NCBI GenBank assembly: GCA_947446595.1
Contig: CANFGS010000001.1
Coordinates: 40,632-104,631 of the forward strand
DNA length: 64,000 bases
Source: Neisseriaceae bacterium
GTDB taxonomy: Bacteria; Pseudomonadota; Gammaproteobacteria; Burkholderiales; UBA11063
Direction of reading: 5' to 3'
The notes under the pieces: model-generated
The model's database searches: none
What the model saw: only the letters and a program-made list of their open reading frames with translations
What the model was told of the DNA's origin: nothing
Shown here: piece by piece, positions 56,118 to 64,000 of the stretch
Numbering within the stretch: position 1 is the first letter of the stretch
Layout of the letters: each line of letters begins with the position of its first letter
Position numbers and translations under genes: made by a program

Positions 56118-57164
56118 ATGGCTCAAATTAATTTTGGTGGCTGTAATGAAGATGTGGTGACTCGTGATGAGTTACCTTTAACTAAGGCTCTTGAGACTTT
56201 GAAAAATGAAACTATAGCAATTATAGGTTATGGAGTACAAGGTCCGGCTCAGGCACTTAATTCACGTGATAATGGATTAAATGTAATTATAGGTCAGCGG
56301 AAAAACTCAGCTACTTGGGACAAGGCAATAAAAGATGGTTTCGTTCCTGGTGAGACGTTGTTTGAGATTGAAGAAGCAGCAGCAAAAGGTACAGTAATAT
56401 GCTATCTTTTGTCTGATGCAGCACAAATTAGTGTTTGGCCATCTATTTCCAAACATTTAACTAAAGGTAAGACATTATGTTTTTCTCATGGTTTTGGTAT
56501 TGCTTATGCTGATAAAACTAAAATTGTGCCATCAAAAGATATCAATGTTGTTTTAGTTGCACCAAAGGGATCAGGTCGCTCTGTACGTCAAAACTTCCTT
56601 GAAGGCCGTGGAATTAATTCAAGCTATGCAGTATATCAAGATGCAACAGGAAATGCTTATGATATAGCATGTGCTCTAGGTGTAGGTATTGGTTCAGGGT
56701 TTTTATTTAAGACTGATTTTCAAAGTGAAGTTACAAGTGATTTAGTTGGTGAACGTGGTGCCTTAATGGGGGCTATTGCTGGGTTGATGGAGGCTCAATA
56801 TAATCTACTTCGTAAACATGGACATTCTCCATCAGAAGCATTTAATGAAACAGTAGAAGAGGCAACTCAAAGTCTTATTCCACTAATAGGTGAGCATGGT
56901 ATGGACTGGATGTTTGCAAATTGTTCAACTACAGCACAACGTGGTGCACTTGATTGGAAAGATAAGTTTAAAAAAGCAGTAGAGCCTGTTTTTGATTCAT
57001 TATATGAAAGTGTTGTAAGTGGTGCTGAAGCTGATCGTTCAATTAAGCTAAACAGTGAACCTGATTATCGTCAAAAACTACAAAAAGAGTTAGATGAAAT
57101 TCATCATAGTGAGATGTGGCAAACTGGAGCACAAGTACGAAAACTTCGTCCTGAGCGCCAATAG
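56118..57164 (+). CDS. ilvC: Ketol-acid reductoisomerase, Bacteroidetes-type class I
   Basis: 348 residues. NADPH-binding IAIIGYGVQGPAQALNSRDNG, FSHGFGIAYADKTKIVPSKD, LVAPKGSGRSVRQNFLEGRG and metal ligands in SDLVGERGALMG and HGMDWMFANCSTTAQRGALDW. The VQGPAQ and STTAQRGALDW motifs, the MAQINFGG start and the C-terminal EMWQTGAQVRKLRP are as remembered for Bacteroidetes and eukaryote-like KARI rather than the ~330-residue proteobacterial enzyme. Start 56118 is chosen with AGG upstream; an extension to 56031 lies inside ilvE and has no family match. Confidence 0.95.
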   Translation: MAQINFGGCNEDVVTRDELPLTKALETLKNETIAIIGYGVQGPAQALNSRDNGLNVIIGQRKNSATWDKAIKDGFVPGETLFEIEEAAAKGTVICYLLSDAAQISVWPSISKHLTKGKTLCFSHGFGIAYADKTKIVPSKDINVVLVAPKGSGRSVRQNFLEGRGINSSYAVYQDATGNAYDIACALGVGIGSGFLFKTDFQSEVTSDLVGERGALMGAIAGLMEAQYNLLRKHGHSPSEAFNETVEEATQSLIPLIGEHGMDWMFANCSTTAQRGALDWKDKFKKAVEPVFDSLYESVVSGAEADRSIKLNSEPDYRQKLQKELDEIHHSEMWQTGAQVRKLRPERQ

Positions 57165-57183
57165 TTTATTAAAAAGAGAGTAA

Positions 57184-58596
57184 ATGCAAGCACAAAATAT
57201 TATTAATAAAATTTGGGATAAACACTTGGTTAGTCGTCAGAAAAACTTTCCTGATGTTTTGTATATTGATCGGATTTTACTCCATGAGGTTACTTCAGCT
57301 CAGGCTTTTACTGAGATTCATGAACGCGGATTAAGTATTCGTAATAAGCAAAATATTCTAGCAACGATAGATCATAGTATCCCAACGGATAAAAACCGGA
57401 TTAATATTAATGATCCAATTGCAAGAACACAGGTAAATACCTTACGTGACAACTGTAAAAACCATAATATAACAATTTATGATATTGATAGTAATCATCA
57501 GGGTATAGTTCATGTTATTGGTCCTGAGCTTGGGTTTACTCTTCCTGGAACAACTATAGTTTGCGGGGATTCACATACATCAACCCATGGGGCTTTTGGG
57601 GCTTTAGCCTTTGGAGTTGGGACTTCTGAAATTTTGCATGCGATGGCAAGTTCATGTATTTTGCAGGAAAAACCCAAGACTTTTAAAGTTGAGTTTGTAG
57701 GTACTCCAAGTAAATATTTTACTGCTAAGGATGCAGTTCTTAAATTAATTGCAACAATAGGTATTGGTGGTGCGAAGGGATGTGTAATTGAATATGTGGG
57801 TGACTATATCAAATCTCTTAGTATGGAATCTCGAATGACTATTTGTAATATGTCAATTGAATGTGGTGCTAGGGCTGGACTTATAGCGCCTGATACAACT
57901 ACATTAAATTATTTACAAAACCGCGAGTATACTCCAAAAGGTGCTGATTTTGAGAAATTAATTAAGCAATGTAGGGAATTAGTTAGTGATAAAGATGCAT
58001 ATTATGATACTGAGATAATCATTGATATTAGTAATGCTACACCAATGATAACTTGGGGCATTAATCCAGAACATGCAATTGCACTTGATGAACTAACTCC
58101 TGATGTAGAAAATGCACAAGATAGATTAACATTAGAAAAAGCATATGCTTATACCAAGCTTCAACCCAAGCAATCTCTAAAAGGTGTGCCTATCGATTTT
58201 GCTTTTATAGGTAGCTGTACTAATGGGCGTATAGAAGATATGAGAGTTGTTGCGGATATTCTTAAAAACAGACATATAGCAAGTAATGTAACTATGTATA
58301 TTGTTCCTGGTTCGGAGCAGGTTTTAAAAGAGGCCTGTGAAGAAGGCTTGGATAAGATTTTTGCGGCTGCTGGTGCTGATTTTAGGATGCCAGGGTGCTC
58401 TATGTGTCTTGGGATGAACCCAGATAAGGTACCGCCTGGCAAGCGCTGTATTAGTTCAACTAATCGAAACTTTATTGGTCGGCAAGGCCCAAACAGTATA
58501 ACTCATCTAGCATCTCCAGCAACAGTTGCTGCAAGTGCTGTTTTGGGTTATATTGCATCTGTACAAAATATTGATAGCTATGGAGCAACTAAATAA
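57184..58596 (+). CDS. leuC: 3-isopropylmalate dehydratase, large subunit
   Basis: 470 residues, aconitase family. CGDSHTSTHGAFGALAFGVGTSE, FIGSCTNGRIEDM and GCSMCLGMNPDK carry the three cluster cysteines. HLVSRQ...VLYIDRILLHEVTSAQAF is the LeuC-type N-terminus. It isomerises 2- to 3-isopropylmalate together with LeuD, whose start overlaps its stop (TAATG). Confidence 0.96.
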   Translation: MQAQNIINKIWDKHLVSRQKNFPDVLYIDRILLHEVTSAQAFTEIHERGLSIRNKQNILATIDHSIPTDKNRININDPIARTQVNTLRDNCKNHNITIYDIDSNHQGIVHVIGPELGFTLPGTTIVCGDSHTSTHGAFGALAFGVGTSEILHAMASSCILQEKPKTFKVEFVGTPSKYFTAKDAVLKLIATIGIGGAKGCVIEYVGDYIKSLSMESRMTICNMSIECGARAGLIAPDTTTLNYLQNREYTPKGADFEKLIKQCRELVSDKDAYYDTEIIIDISNATPMITWGINPEHAIALDELTPDVENAQDRLTLEKAYAYTKLQPKQSLKGVPIDFAFIGSCTNGRIEDMRVVADILKNRHIASNVTMYIVPGSEQVLKEACEEGLDKIFAAAGADFRMPGCSMCLGMNPDKVPPGKRCISSTNRNFIGRQGPNSITHLASPATVAASAVLGYIASVQNIDSYGATK

Positions 58597-59165
58597 TGGA
58601 TAAATTTAGGCAATTAAGTGCATCAGTGATTCCACTAGATTTGGATAATATTGATACAGATATGATTATTCCAGCTATTCATCTAAAAAGCATAAGCAGA
58701 AGTGGTTATGGTGATGGGTTATTTTCTGCTTTAAAAGAGTTATACCCAGATTTCATTTTTAATAACGCTAAATATAGTAGTGGGCAAATATTACTTTCAA
58801 AAGCAAATTTTGGTTGTGGTTCATCGCGTGAACACGCCGTTTGGGCTATTTTGCAGTATGGAATTAAAATTGTAGTTTGTAGTTCATTTTCAGATATATT
58901 TTTTAATAATGCAGCAAAAAATGGTTTACTATTAATAGCGTTACCAGAGAGTATAATTAATAAATGGATCAAGTTATCACTTGAAGATCCAGATTTGGCT
59001 ATGACTGTTAATCTTCTTAATAATAAAATTAGCTTTAATAAAGAAGAGTATGATTTTGACTATGATCCGTACCGTAAGCATTGCCTAATAGAAGGCCTAG
59101 ATGACCTGACTTATTTATTAAGTCAAGATACAGCAATTACTGAATATGAGGTTAAACGTGGATAA
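58596..59165 (+). CDS. leuD: 3-isopropylmalate dehydratase, small subunit
   Basis: 189 residues. It has the LeuD swivelling domain: VIPLDLDNIDTDMIIPAIHLKSISRSGYGDGLF, then NFGCGSSREHAVWAILQYGIKIVV. It overlaps leuC by 1 base and leuB by 8 bases, so it is tightly coupled. Confidence 0.95.
   Translation: MDKFRQLSASVIPLDLDNIDTDMIIPAIHLKSISRSGYGDGLFSALKELYPDFIFNNAKYSSGQILLSKANFGCGSSREHAVWAILQYGIKIVVCSSFSDIFFNNAAKNGLLLIALPESIINKWIKLSLEDPDLAMTVNLLNNKISFNKEEYDFDYDPYRKHCLIEGLDDLTYLLSQDTAITEYEVKRG
59148..59151 (+). promoter_or_regulatory. Ribosome binding site that decides the leuB start
   Basis: GAGG lies 6 bases before the GTG at 59158. The in-frame ATG at 59146 overlaps this site and has none of its own. 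Confidence 0.65.
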
Positions 59166-60237
59166 AAATATAGCTATTCTTGCTGGTGATGGTATTGGAC
59201 CTGAGGTAATGCAGAGTGCAATTAGTGTACTTGATGCTATATCAGATAAATATGGGCATAGTTTTATCTATACTAAAGCATTAGTTGGTGGCGCCGCATA
59301 TGAAAAGTATCAAAATCATCTTCCACAAGATACAATTGAGATCTGTAAAAAGAGTGACGCAATATTATTTGGTTCAGTTGGTGGCCCGGTTACTGAACAA
59401 ACAAATCCAAAGTGGAAGAATTGTGAAACTAATTCGATTCTTGCAATTAGAAAAGAATTTAATTTTAATATTAATCTTAGAAAAGCAACAATTTATCCAA
59501 ACTTAGTTGATTTGTCACCACTAAAAAACTCACTTATTCCTAATGGGCTTGATATTGTTATATTACGAGAATTGCTTGGTGATATTTACTTTGGTGAACA
59601 TTATTTGGGTAATAAAAATGGTTCACGTTTTGCTTCAGACATAGCAGAATATAGTGAGGAACAAATACTAAGCATAGCGCGTTATGCATTTGATGTAGCA
59701 AGGCTTCGGACAAAAAAAGTGGTATCAGTCGATAAAGCTAATGTAATGGCAACATCCAAATTATGGCGCGAGATTGTATCAGAAGTAGCTAAAGAATATC
59801 CAGATGTAGAATGTAGTGATATGCTGGTTGATAATTGTGCTATGCAATTAGTTAGAAATCCCAGCCAATTTGACGTGATTCTAACCGCTAATTTGTTTGG
59901 CGATATATTATCGGATGAATTATCTGTTTTATCTGGCTCTATTGGAATGATGCCATCTATAAGTTTAAATGCTAGTGGTTTTGGACTTTATGAACCAGCA
60001 GGTGGGTCGGCTCCTGAAATTGCAGGCAAAAATATAGCTAATCCAATTGCACAAATTTTATCAGCGAGCATGATGCTTAGTTATTTATTTAATCTACAAA
60101 AAGAAGCTCAGGCAATTGAGCATGCTATAAAGACAACGATTATGCAAGGTTTTGGAACGCTTGACTTGAAAGATGCAGTTAAAGTCGTTCTAGGTACCAA
60201 AGAGTTTACTAAAGAAGTTATAAAGAATATTTTATGA
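59158..60237 (+). CDS. leuB: 3-isopropylmalate dehydrogenase
   Basis: 359 residues from the GTG. It has IAILAGDGIGPEVMQ, FGSVGGP, DIVILRELLGDIYFGE, SVDKANVMATSKLWREIV and NLFGDILSDELSVLSGSIGM. It oxidises and decarboxylates 3-isopropylmalate to the leucine keto acid. An ATG at 59146 would add four residues (MRLN) but lacks a ribosome site. It overlaps leuD by 8 and leuA by 4 bases. Confidence 0.95.
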   Translation: MDKNIAILAGDGIGPEVMQSAISVLDAISDKYGHSFIYTKALVGGAAYEKYQNHLPQDTIEICKKSDAILFGSVGGPVTEQTNPKWKNCETNSILAIRKEFNFNINLRKATIYPNLVDLSPLKNSLIPNGLDIVILRELLGDIYFGEHYLGNKNGSRFASDIAEYSEEQILSIARYAFDVARLRTKKVVSVDKANVMATSKLWREIVSEVAKEYPDVECSDMLVDNCAMQLVRNPSQFDVILTANLFGDILSDELSVLSGSIGMMPSISLNASGFGLYEPAGGSAPEIAGKNIANPIAQILSASMMLSYLFNLQKEAQAIEHAIKTTIMQGFGTLDLKDAVKVVLGTKEFTKEVIKNIL

Positions 60238-61838
60238 ATCAAAACACTACCGAAAGCCAGCAGATATATATCTTAGACACTACGTTACGTGATGGGCAGC
60301 AATCTCCTGGGGCTGGGATGTCTTTTGAAAATAATCTTTTATATGCCAATCTAGCACATAATTTAAAAATAGATATTCTTGAAGCCGGATTTCCATCTGC
60401 AAGTAAAACTGATTTTAATATGGTTAATCAAATATCTAGAGATATGGCTGCTATAAAATCTAATATGATAATTTCTGGATTAAGTCAACTCCGGGTTGAT
60501 CAAGTAGAACAAACTATTGAAGCATTGTTACCAAGTAAAGCTATAAATCGTGGACGAGTACATGTGTATGTGCCAGTTGACCCCGATCTAATGGAAGCAT
60601 CTCTTGGTAGCTTAGCTAATGATAAACCATTAATTGTTGAAACAGTATATAAGTTAGTTAAAGTTATAACGGATGCAGGGTTTGAAGCTGAATTTAGTCC
60701 TGAGGGGTATTCAAGACAAGGTCGTAATTTTGATTTTGTGACTGATATAATTCGCGCTGCCCTAAATGCTGGGGCTGGTATAATTAATTGCCCCGATACT
60801 ATAGGTGGAGCTTCACGTTATCAAGGTGATGAATATTTTATCAATAAAATTAAGAAACATAGTGCAATTTTTAAAGCTGAATTTCCAACTCGCAAAATAA
60901 TTTGGTCATCACATTGTCATAATGATTTTGGTACTGCACTTGAAAATACTATGAATGCGGTATTTGAAGGGGTGGTACAACAGGTTGAAGGTTGTATTAA
61001 TGGAGTAGGTGAGCGTGCGGGTAATGTATCACTTGAACAGTGTATTATGAATATTCGCCAATTTGGGGCAAACTCTCATTTAAGTCATAAAGTACATACC
61101 AATATTGATATTAGCTATCTAAAAGCTGCTTCAGATTTTATAGCAACAAATATGCTATCACGTCAGCCGCATTCACCAATTACTGGGGATAATGTAGCAT
61201 CTCATACTTCAGGTGGGCATATTAATGCTATTATAAAAAATCCATTAGCGTATCAGCCGTTTAATCCTAAAGATATTGGTAGTGAGATATCTTTTGTATT
61301 TGGGCCATTAAGTGGTAGTAATCATGCTAAGCAAATTATTGATAAATATGGATTTATATGTAATGATGAAGAAAAAGTTAGTATTACCCAAGCAATTAAG
61401 GATTTTTATTCTCTGAGACGTAAAGGTATTACTGATAATGAATTAATAATTGCTTATAAAGCATATCGAGAACCAATTAAAGTAAAAAATTTATCTTATT
61501 TAAAACATTCAAACAATATTACTAAGTTGATTTTAGATGGTAAGTTTTTTGATCAAGATCAGCTAGTTATTGAGTACCAGGGTAGAGGCTCGGCACTAAG
61601 TGCAATTAATGAAGCGGTAAGTAAGTATTTTCCAAATATAATTGTACAAGATTATAACTCGCATTCAGAAGGTAATGGTATTCACTCATTATGTAAGTCT
61701 AATATTGTTATATCAGTTAATAATGATAAACGTTATACTGGTAGTGCAATTGATGATGATATTGAAATTTCTGCGATACATGCTTTTATTGTCGCCGTTA
61801 ATAATGCATATGTAGAAACTAATTTTAAAAAGGTATAA
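60234..61838 (+). CDS. leuA: 2-isopropylmalate synthase
   Basis: 534 residues. The catalytic TIM barrel has ILDTTLRDGQQSPGAGM, ILEAGFPSASKTDF, WSSHCHNDFGTALENTMNAV and VEGCINGVGERAGNVSLE. A C-terminal LeuA dimer/regulatory domain (~390-530) with GRGSALSAINEAVSKYFP is present, so leucine feedback is likely. An ATGA overlap joins it to leuB. It performs the committed step of leucine synthesis. Confidence 0.95.
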   Translation: MNQNTTESQQIYILDTTLRDGQQSPGAGMSFENNLLYANLAHNLKIDILEAGFPSASKTDFNMVNQISRDMAAIKSNMIISGLSQLRVDQVEQTIEALLPSKAINRGRVHVYVPVDPDLMEASLGSLANDKPLIVETVYKLVKVITDAGFEAEFSPEGYSRQGRNFDFVTDIIRAALNAGAGIINCPDTIGGASRYQGDEYFINKIKKHSAIFKAEFPTRKIIWSSHCHNDFGTALENTMNAVFEGVVQQVEGCINGVGERAGNVSLEQCIMNIRQFGANSHLSHKVHTNIDISYLKAASDFIATNMLSRQPHSPITGDNVASHTSGGHINAIIKNPLAYQPFNPKDIGSEISFVFGPLSGSNHAKQIIDKYGFICNDEEKVSITQAIKDFYSLRRKGITDNELIIAYKAYREPIKVKNLSYLKHSNNITKLILDGKFFDQDQLVIEYQGRGSALSAINEAVSKYFPNIIVQDYNSHSEGNGIHSLCKSNIVISVNNDKRYTGSAIDDDIEISAIHAFIVAVNNAYVETNFKKV

Positions 61839-61840
61839 TT

Positions 61841-62734
61841 ATGAAAAAACCAATTATTGCTATTACTGGTGCTACTGGTTTTATTGCTAGGCAATTTAAG
61901 CTGTATTATAGTGATAGATTTGAGTTTATTTTAATCTCACATAAAAGTACTCAAGGGGCTTATAGTTTTGATGATATCAAATCTAATCCCATGCTTTTAT
62001 CTAAAGCTGTAGCAGTAATTCATTTAAGTGGTGCTAATATTGGAGATAAGCGTTGGAGTGAAAAACGAAAACAGGAAATTTTAGATAGTCGTATTATAAC
62101 AACCGAGCTTTTAGTGGCTATTCTTAATCAATTACCGAATAAACCTGATTTACTATGTGCTAGTGCAATTGGTATTTACCCAGAAGATAATCAGGTATAC
62201 AGCGAATATACTAAGTTAGATTATAGCCATTATGCTAATTTTAGTGAAGAAATAACTAAAAAATGGGAGAGTGCCACATTTGGTTATTCTGGGCGTGTAG
62301 TTAATATGCGTTTTGGAGTAGTATTATCGTGGCATGGTGGTGCCTTAGATAAAATACTATTACCTTTCAAATTAGGAATGGGTAGTGGCATTAGTGATGG
62401 ATCTTGGCCTTTTTGTTACATCAGTATCACTGATTTATGTAATGCAATTGGTTTTTTAATTGATAAGCGTGATATTACTGGTGCGATTAATCTGGTATCG
62501 CCAGAAATCATTAGTTATAAAGACTTAATTAATACAATTAGTCGGGTATACAACAAGCGTTGTTGGTTTAATTTACCCAAGTTTGTTATTAAGCTATTAT
62601 TTGGGCAAATGGGGCGCGAATTGTTACTATCAGGGCAAAAGGTGGTTCCTATGAAGCTTCAAGAGCACAATTTTAAATTTACTTACTTTAATATTGAGTC
62701 ATGTTTAAAAGATATTAAATTAGCTAGAATATAA
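61841..62734 (+). CDS. NAD-dependent epimerase, TIGR01777/YfcH family
   Basis: 297 residues. Rossmann start IAITGATGFIARQF, then VIHLSGANIGDKRWSEKRKQEILDSRI (family signature) and a C-terminal DUF1731-like segment LPKFVIKLLFGQMGRELLLSGQKVVP. The substrate is unknown for the whole family. It starts 2 bases after leuA, so it is read with the leucine genes, though no link to leucine synthesis is known. Confidence 0.87.
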   Translation: MKKPIIAITGATGFIARQFKLYYSDRFEFILISHKSTQGAYSFDDIKSNPMLLSKAVAVIHLSGANIGDKRWSEKRKQEILDSRIITTELLVAILNQLPNKPDLLCASAIGIYPEDNQVYSEYTKLDYSHYANFSEEITKKWESATFGYSGRVVNMRFGVVLSWHGGALDKILLPFKLGMGSGISDGSWPFCYISITDLCNAIGFLIDKRDITGAINLVSPEIISYKDLINTISRVYNKRCWFNLPKFVIKLLFGQMGRELLLSGQKVVPMKLQEHNFKFTYFNIESCLKDIKLARI

Positions 62735-63397
62735 TTCTAATTTAATTTTGTACCCAGTTAAATAGCTGATAATCACTAATGGTAATCCGCCGCCTATTCC
62801 TGCTGCTACACCTGATATTATTCCCCATGAAAATCTATTGTTAATATGTGGTAGCCATATAATTGATAATGGTGATGCAATAGTTTCGTATAGTGTGAAC
62901 AAAAGAGTTATTATGATAATGTCTCGATTAGTGATGGTAAGCTTGAGTACTTGATTGTCAAATGTTCTGATTTTAATTCCATAATTAAATAGATGCAAAA
63001 CAATTCGATATATAATTAAAGTAATACCAACACTAAAAAATGCAGATACTAACCCTACTATATAATCATTATTGGTAAAGTGGGTAACAATTTCTTGTAT
63101 AAAAAACATGAACATTAATAAAAACCCAGACAATAGACCAATATAGATAGTACCGTTAACTTTAATAACCTCTAGATTCAAGGCTTTTGAAAAAAATTTC
63201 TTTATTGGGTTTTCAATTAATTTCAAAATCACGAATAGTGCAAACGCTCCGGCACAAAATCCCATGGTAAGTAAATAGATTGGATTGTTAACAACAATGC
63301 TATTTGTTATTGCAACAATTGGTATGGTTAGGATTTCAAGAATAACCAAGAAAATAATTAATTTCAAGTCTAGTGATAGTTTTATGATAGTCTGCAT
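62720..63397 (-). CDS. Membrane protein of unknown function
   Basis: 225 residues with about six hydrophobic helices and short loops; the C-terminal part has a glycine-rich helix (GIISGVAAGIGGGLPLVI). No family was recognised. It overlaps the convergent epimerase gene by 15 bases at their 3' ends. Confidence 0.6.
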   Translation of the reverse strand: MQTIIKLSLDLKLIIFLVILEILTIPIVAITNSIVVNNPIYLLTMGFCAGAFALFVILKLIENPIKKFFSKALNLEVIKVNGTIYIGLLSGFLLMFMFFIQEIVTHFTNNDYIVGLVSAFFSVGITLIIYRIVLHLFNYGIKIRTFDNQVLKLTITNRDIIIITLLFTLYETIASPLSIIWLPHINNRFSWGIISGVAAGIGGGLPLVIISYLTGYKIKLELYSS

Positions 63398-63640
63398 TGT
63401 TTTAGCTTAGCCCTAGAAAATATATTATGTGTATTAACAATTCAAGTATTGAATACCTATATTATACTAGCTTAGCTTGATCCGCTGCATCAATAAAAAG
63501 CATATTTTTCAACAATTTACGAGCTGTATGTCCCAAGTTCGAGTATATCATGTTTTTACCTACAATTTTGTGGGGTATTAAGTACTCTGTAATGTATGTT
63601 TAAATGGTACATTCATTCAATAATAAACAGGATTAACACC

Positions 63641-64000
63641 ATGAGTGCCAAAATAGCAATTTTACTATCATTAATAGTTTTTCTTGTAGGCTGTAATTCA
63701 AATATCGGTAGTGGAGCTGCTGGTGCAACTTCTAACAAAATCGAATCACGCAACATTTCAGTATCTCAAATAGCAGCTGATGATGCTAATACATCCTATC
63801 AAGGTTCACAAGCATATAATAGCTCCCTCTACAGTGGTGAAGATGTTAATTGTCAAACTGGTACTTTGACACTAAGTAAGAGTTTAATTGCTAGTTCTGG
63901 TATTACTAAAGATATAGATCTTAACTTTAATCTAGTGTATTCGAGCTCTAATACTGCATCAGTTGGAGCTTTTGGGTTGACTAAGGGCTGGGACTTACAA
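63641..64000 (+). CDS. RHS/YD-repeat-like lipoprotein, N-terminus only
   Basis: The gene runs off the right edge; 120 codons are visible. The signal peptide (MSAKIAILLSLIVFLVGC) has lipobox LVGC. After a Ser/Gly/Ala linker, the stretch NCQTGTLTLSKSLIASSG...LNFNLVYSSSN...FGLTKGWDL follows the N-terminal pattern of RHS-repeat proteins (a TG.L.L...L start, LVY.S, then FG.GW). AGGA lies about 8 bases before the ATG. If full length it may be a large surface or secreted RHS protein, possibly a toxin; this needs sequence beyond the window. Confidence 0.7.
   Translation, partial: MSAKIAILLSLIVFLVGCNSNIGSGAAGATSNKIESRNISVSQIAADDANTSYQGSQAYNSSLYSGEDVNCQTGTLTLSKSLIASSGITKDIDLNFNLVYSSSNTASVGAFGLTKGWDLQ

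Noticed and set aside
63515..63560. tRNA-like GTTCGAGT sequence
   Set aside because: No paired T-stem, acceptor stem or anticodon arm surrounds it.
1..64000. CRISPR arrays, rRNA or tRNA genes, complete insertion sequences, Neisseria-type DNA uptake sequences
   Set aside because: None was seen when reading the intergenic regions; no regularly spaced direct repeats or transposase genes are present.

Overview
The window comes from an AT-rich bacterium (roughly one third G+C by eye) with a proteobacterial gene set: ribF-ileS-lspA-ispH in that order, hldD (LPS core heptose), a separate RlmL, an OprD-like porin and many lipoproteins. This best fits a low-GC betaproteobacterium, perhaps of the Neisseriales. 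That placement is inference from gene order and family style; no rRNA or tRNA gene was found in the window to test it.

Layout. 1-4.9 kb: the 3' end of a nonribosomal peptide synthetase (NRPS) locus. An adenylation domain that seems to be interrupted by an oxidase is followed by a complete C-A-PCP-TE subunit. 5-6.3 kb: two lipoprotein genes, one broken by an in-frame stop. 6.3-9.9 kb: HU, CCA-adding enzyme and a lytic transglycosylase. 10-15.4 kb: folate cyclo-ligase, sugar aminotransferase, PAP2 phosphatase, MidA-like methyltransferase, a cluster of palindromic repeats, glutathione peroxidase and hldD. 15.6-17.6 kb: a type II restriction-modification pair of the GGWCC/GGNCC class. 17.7-22.3 kb: an orphan ParA with a small partner gene, an L,D-transpeptidase and a tandem duplication of ArcD-like permeases. 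22.5-27 kb: a compact four-gene operon (divergent KamA-like radical SAM enzyme, ATP-grasp ligase, 2-oxoglutarate/Fe dioxygenase, MFS exporter) that looks like an uncharacterised pathway for a small modified amino acid or peptide. 27-49.8 kb: housekeeping genes (plsC, gyrA, rlmL, radA, greB, ruvX, mnmG, ribF, ileS, lspA, ispH, ffh) mixed with envelope genes. 49.9-62.7 kb: one long ilv-leu operon, ilvB-ilvN-ilvA-ilvD-ilvE-ilvC-leuC-leuD-leuB-leuA plus an epimerase gene. It is preceded by a promoter, a 30-codon leader peptide rich in Ile/Leu/Val and an intrinsic terminator, which together form a transcription attenuator. 62.7-64 kb: a membrane protein and the start of a lipoprotein with an RHS-like N-terminus.

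How the genes work together. The ilv-leu operon carries nearly all steps from threonine and pyruvate to isoleucine, valine and the leucine precursor, and its leader can sense charged branched-chain tRNAs. The 22.5-27 kb operon supplies a rearranging or radical enzyme, a hydroxylase, a ligase and an exporter, which is the minimal outfit for making and secreting a modified dipeptide-like compound. Short palindromes with shared ends (GTCATCC...GGATCCAT) but different stems are scattered between genes and cluster at 13.7-13.9 kb and 46.8-47.0 kb.
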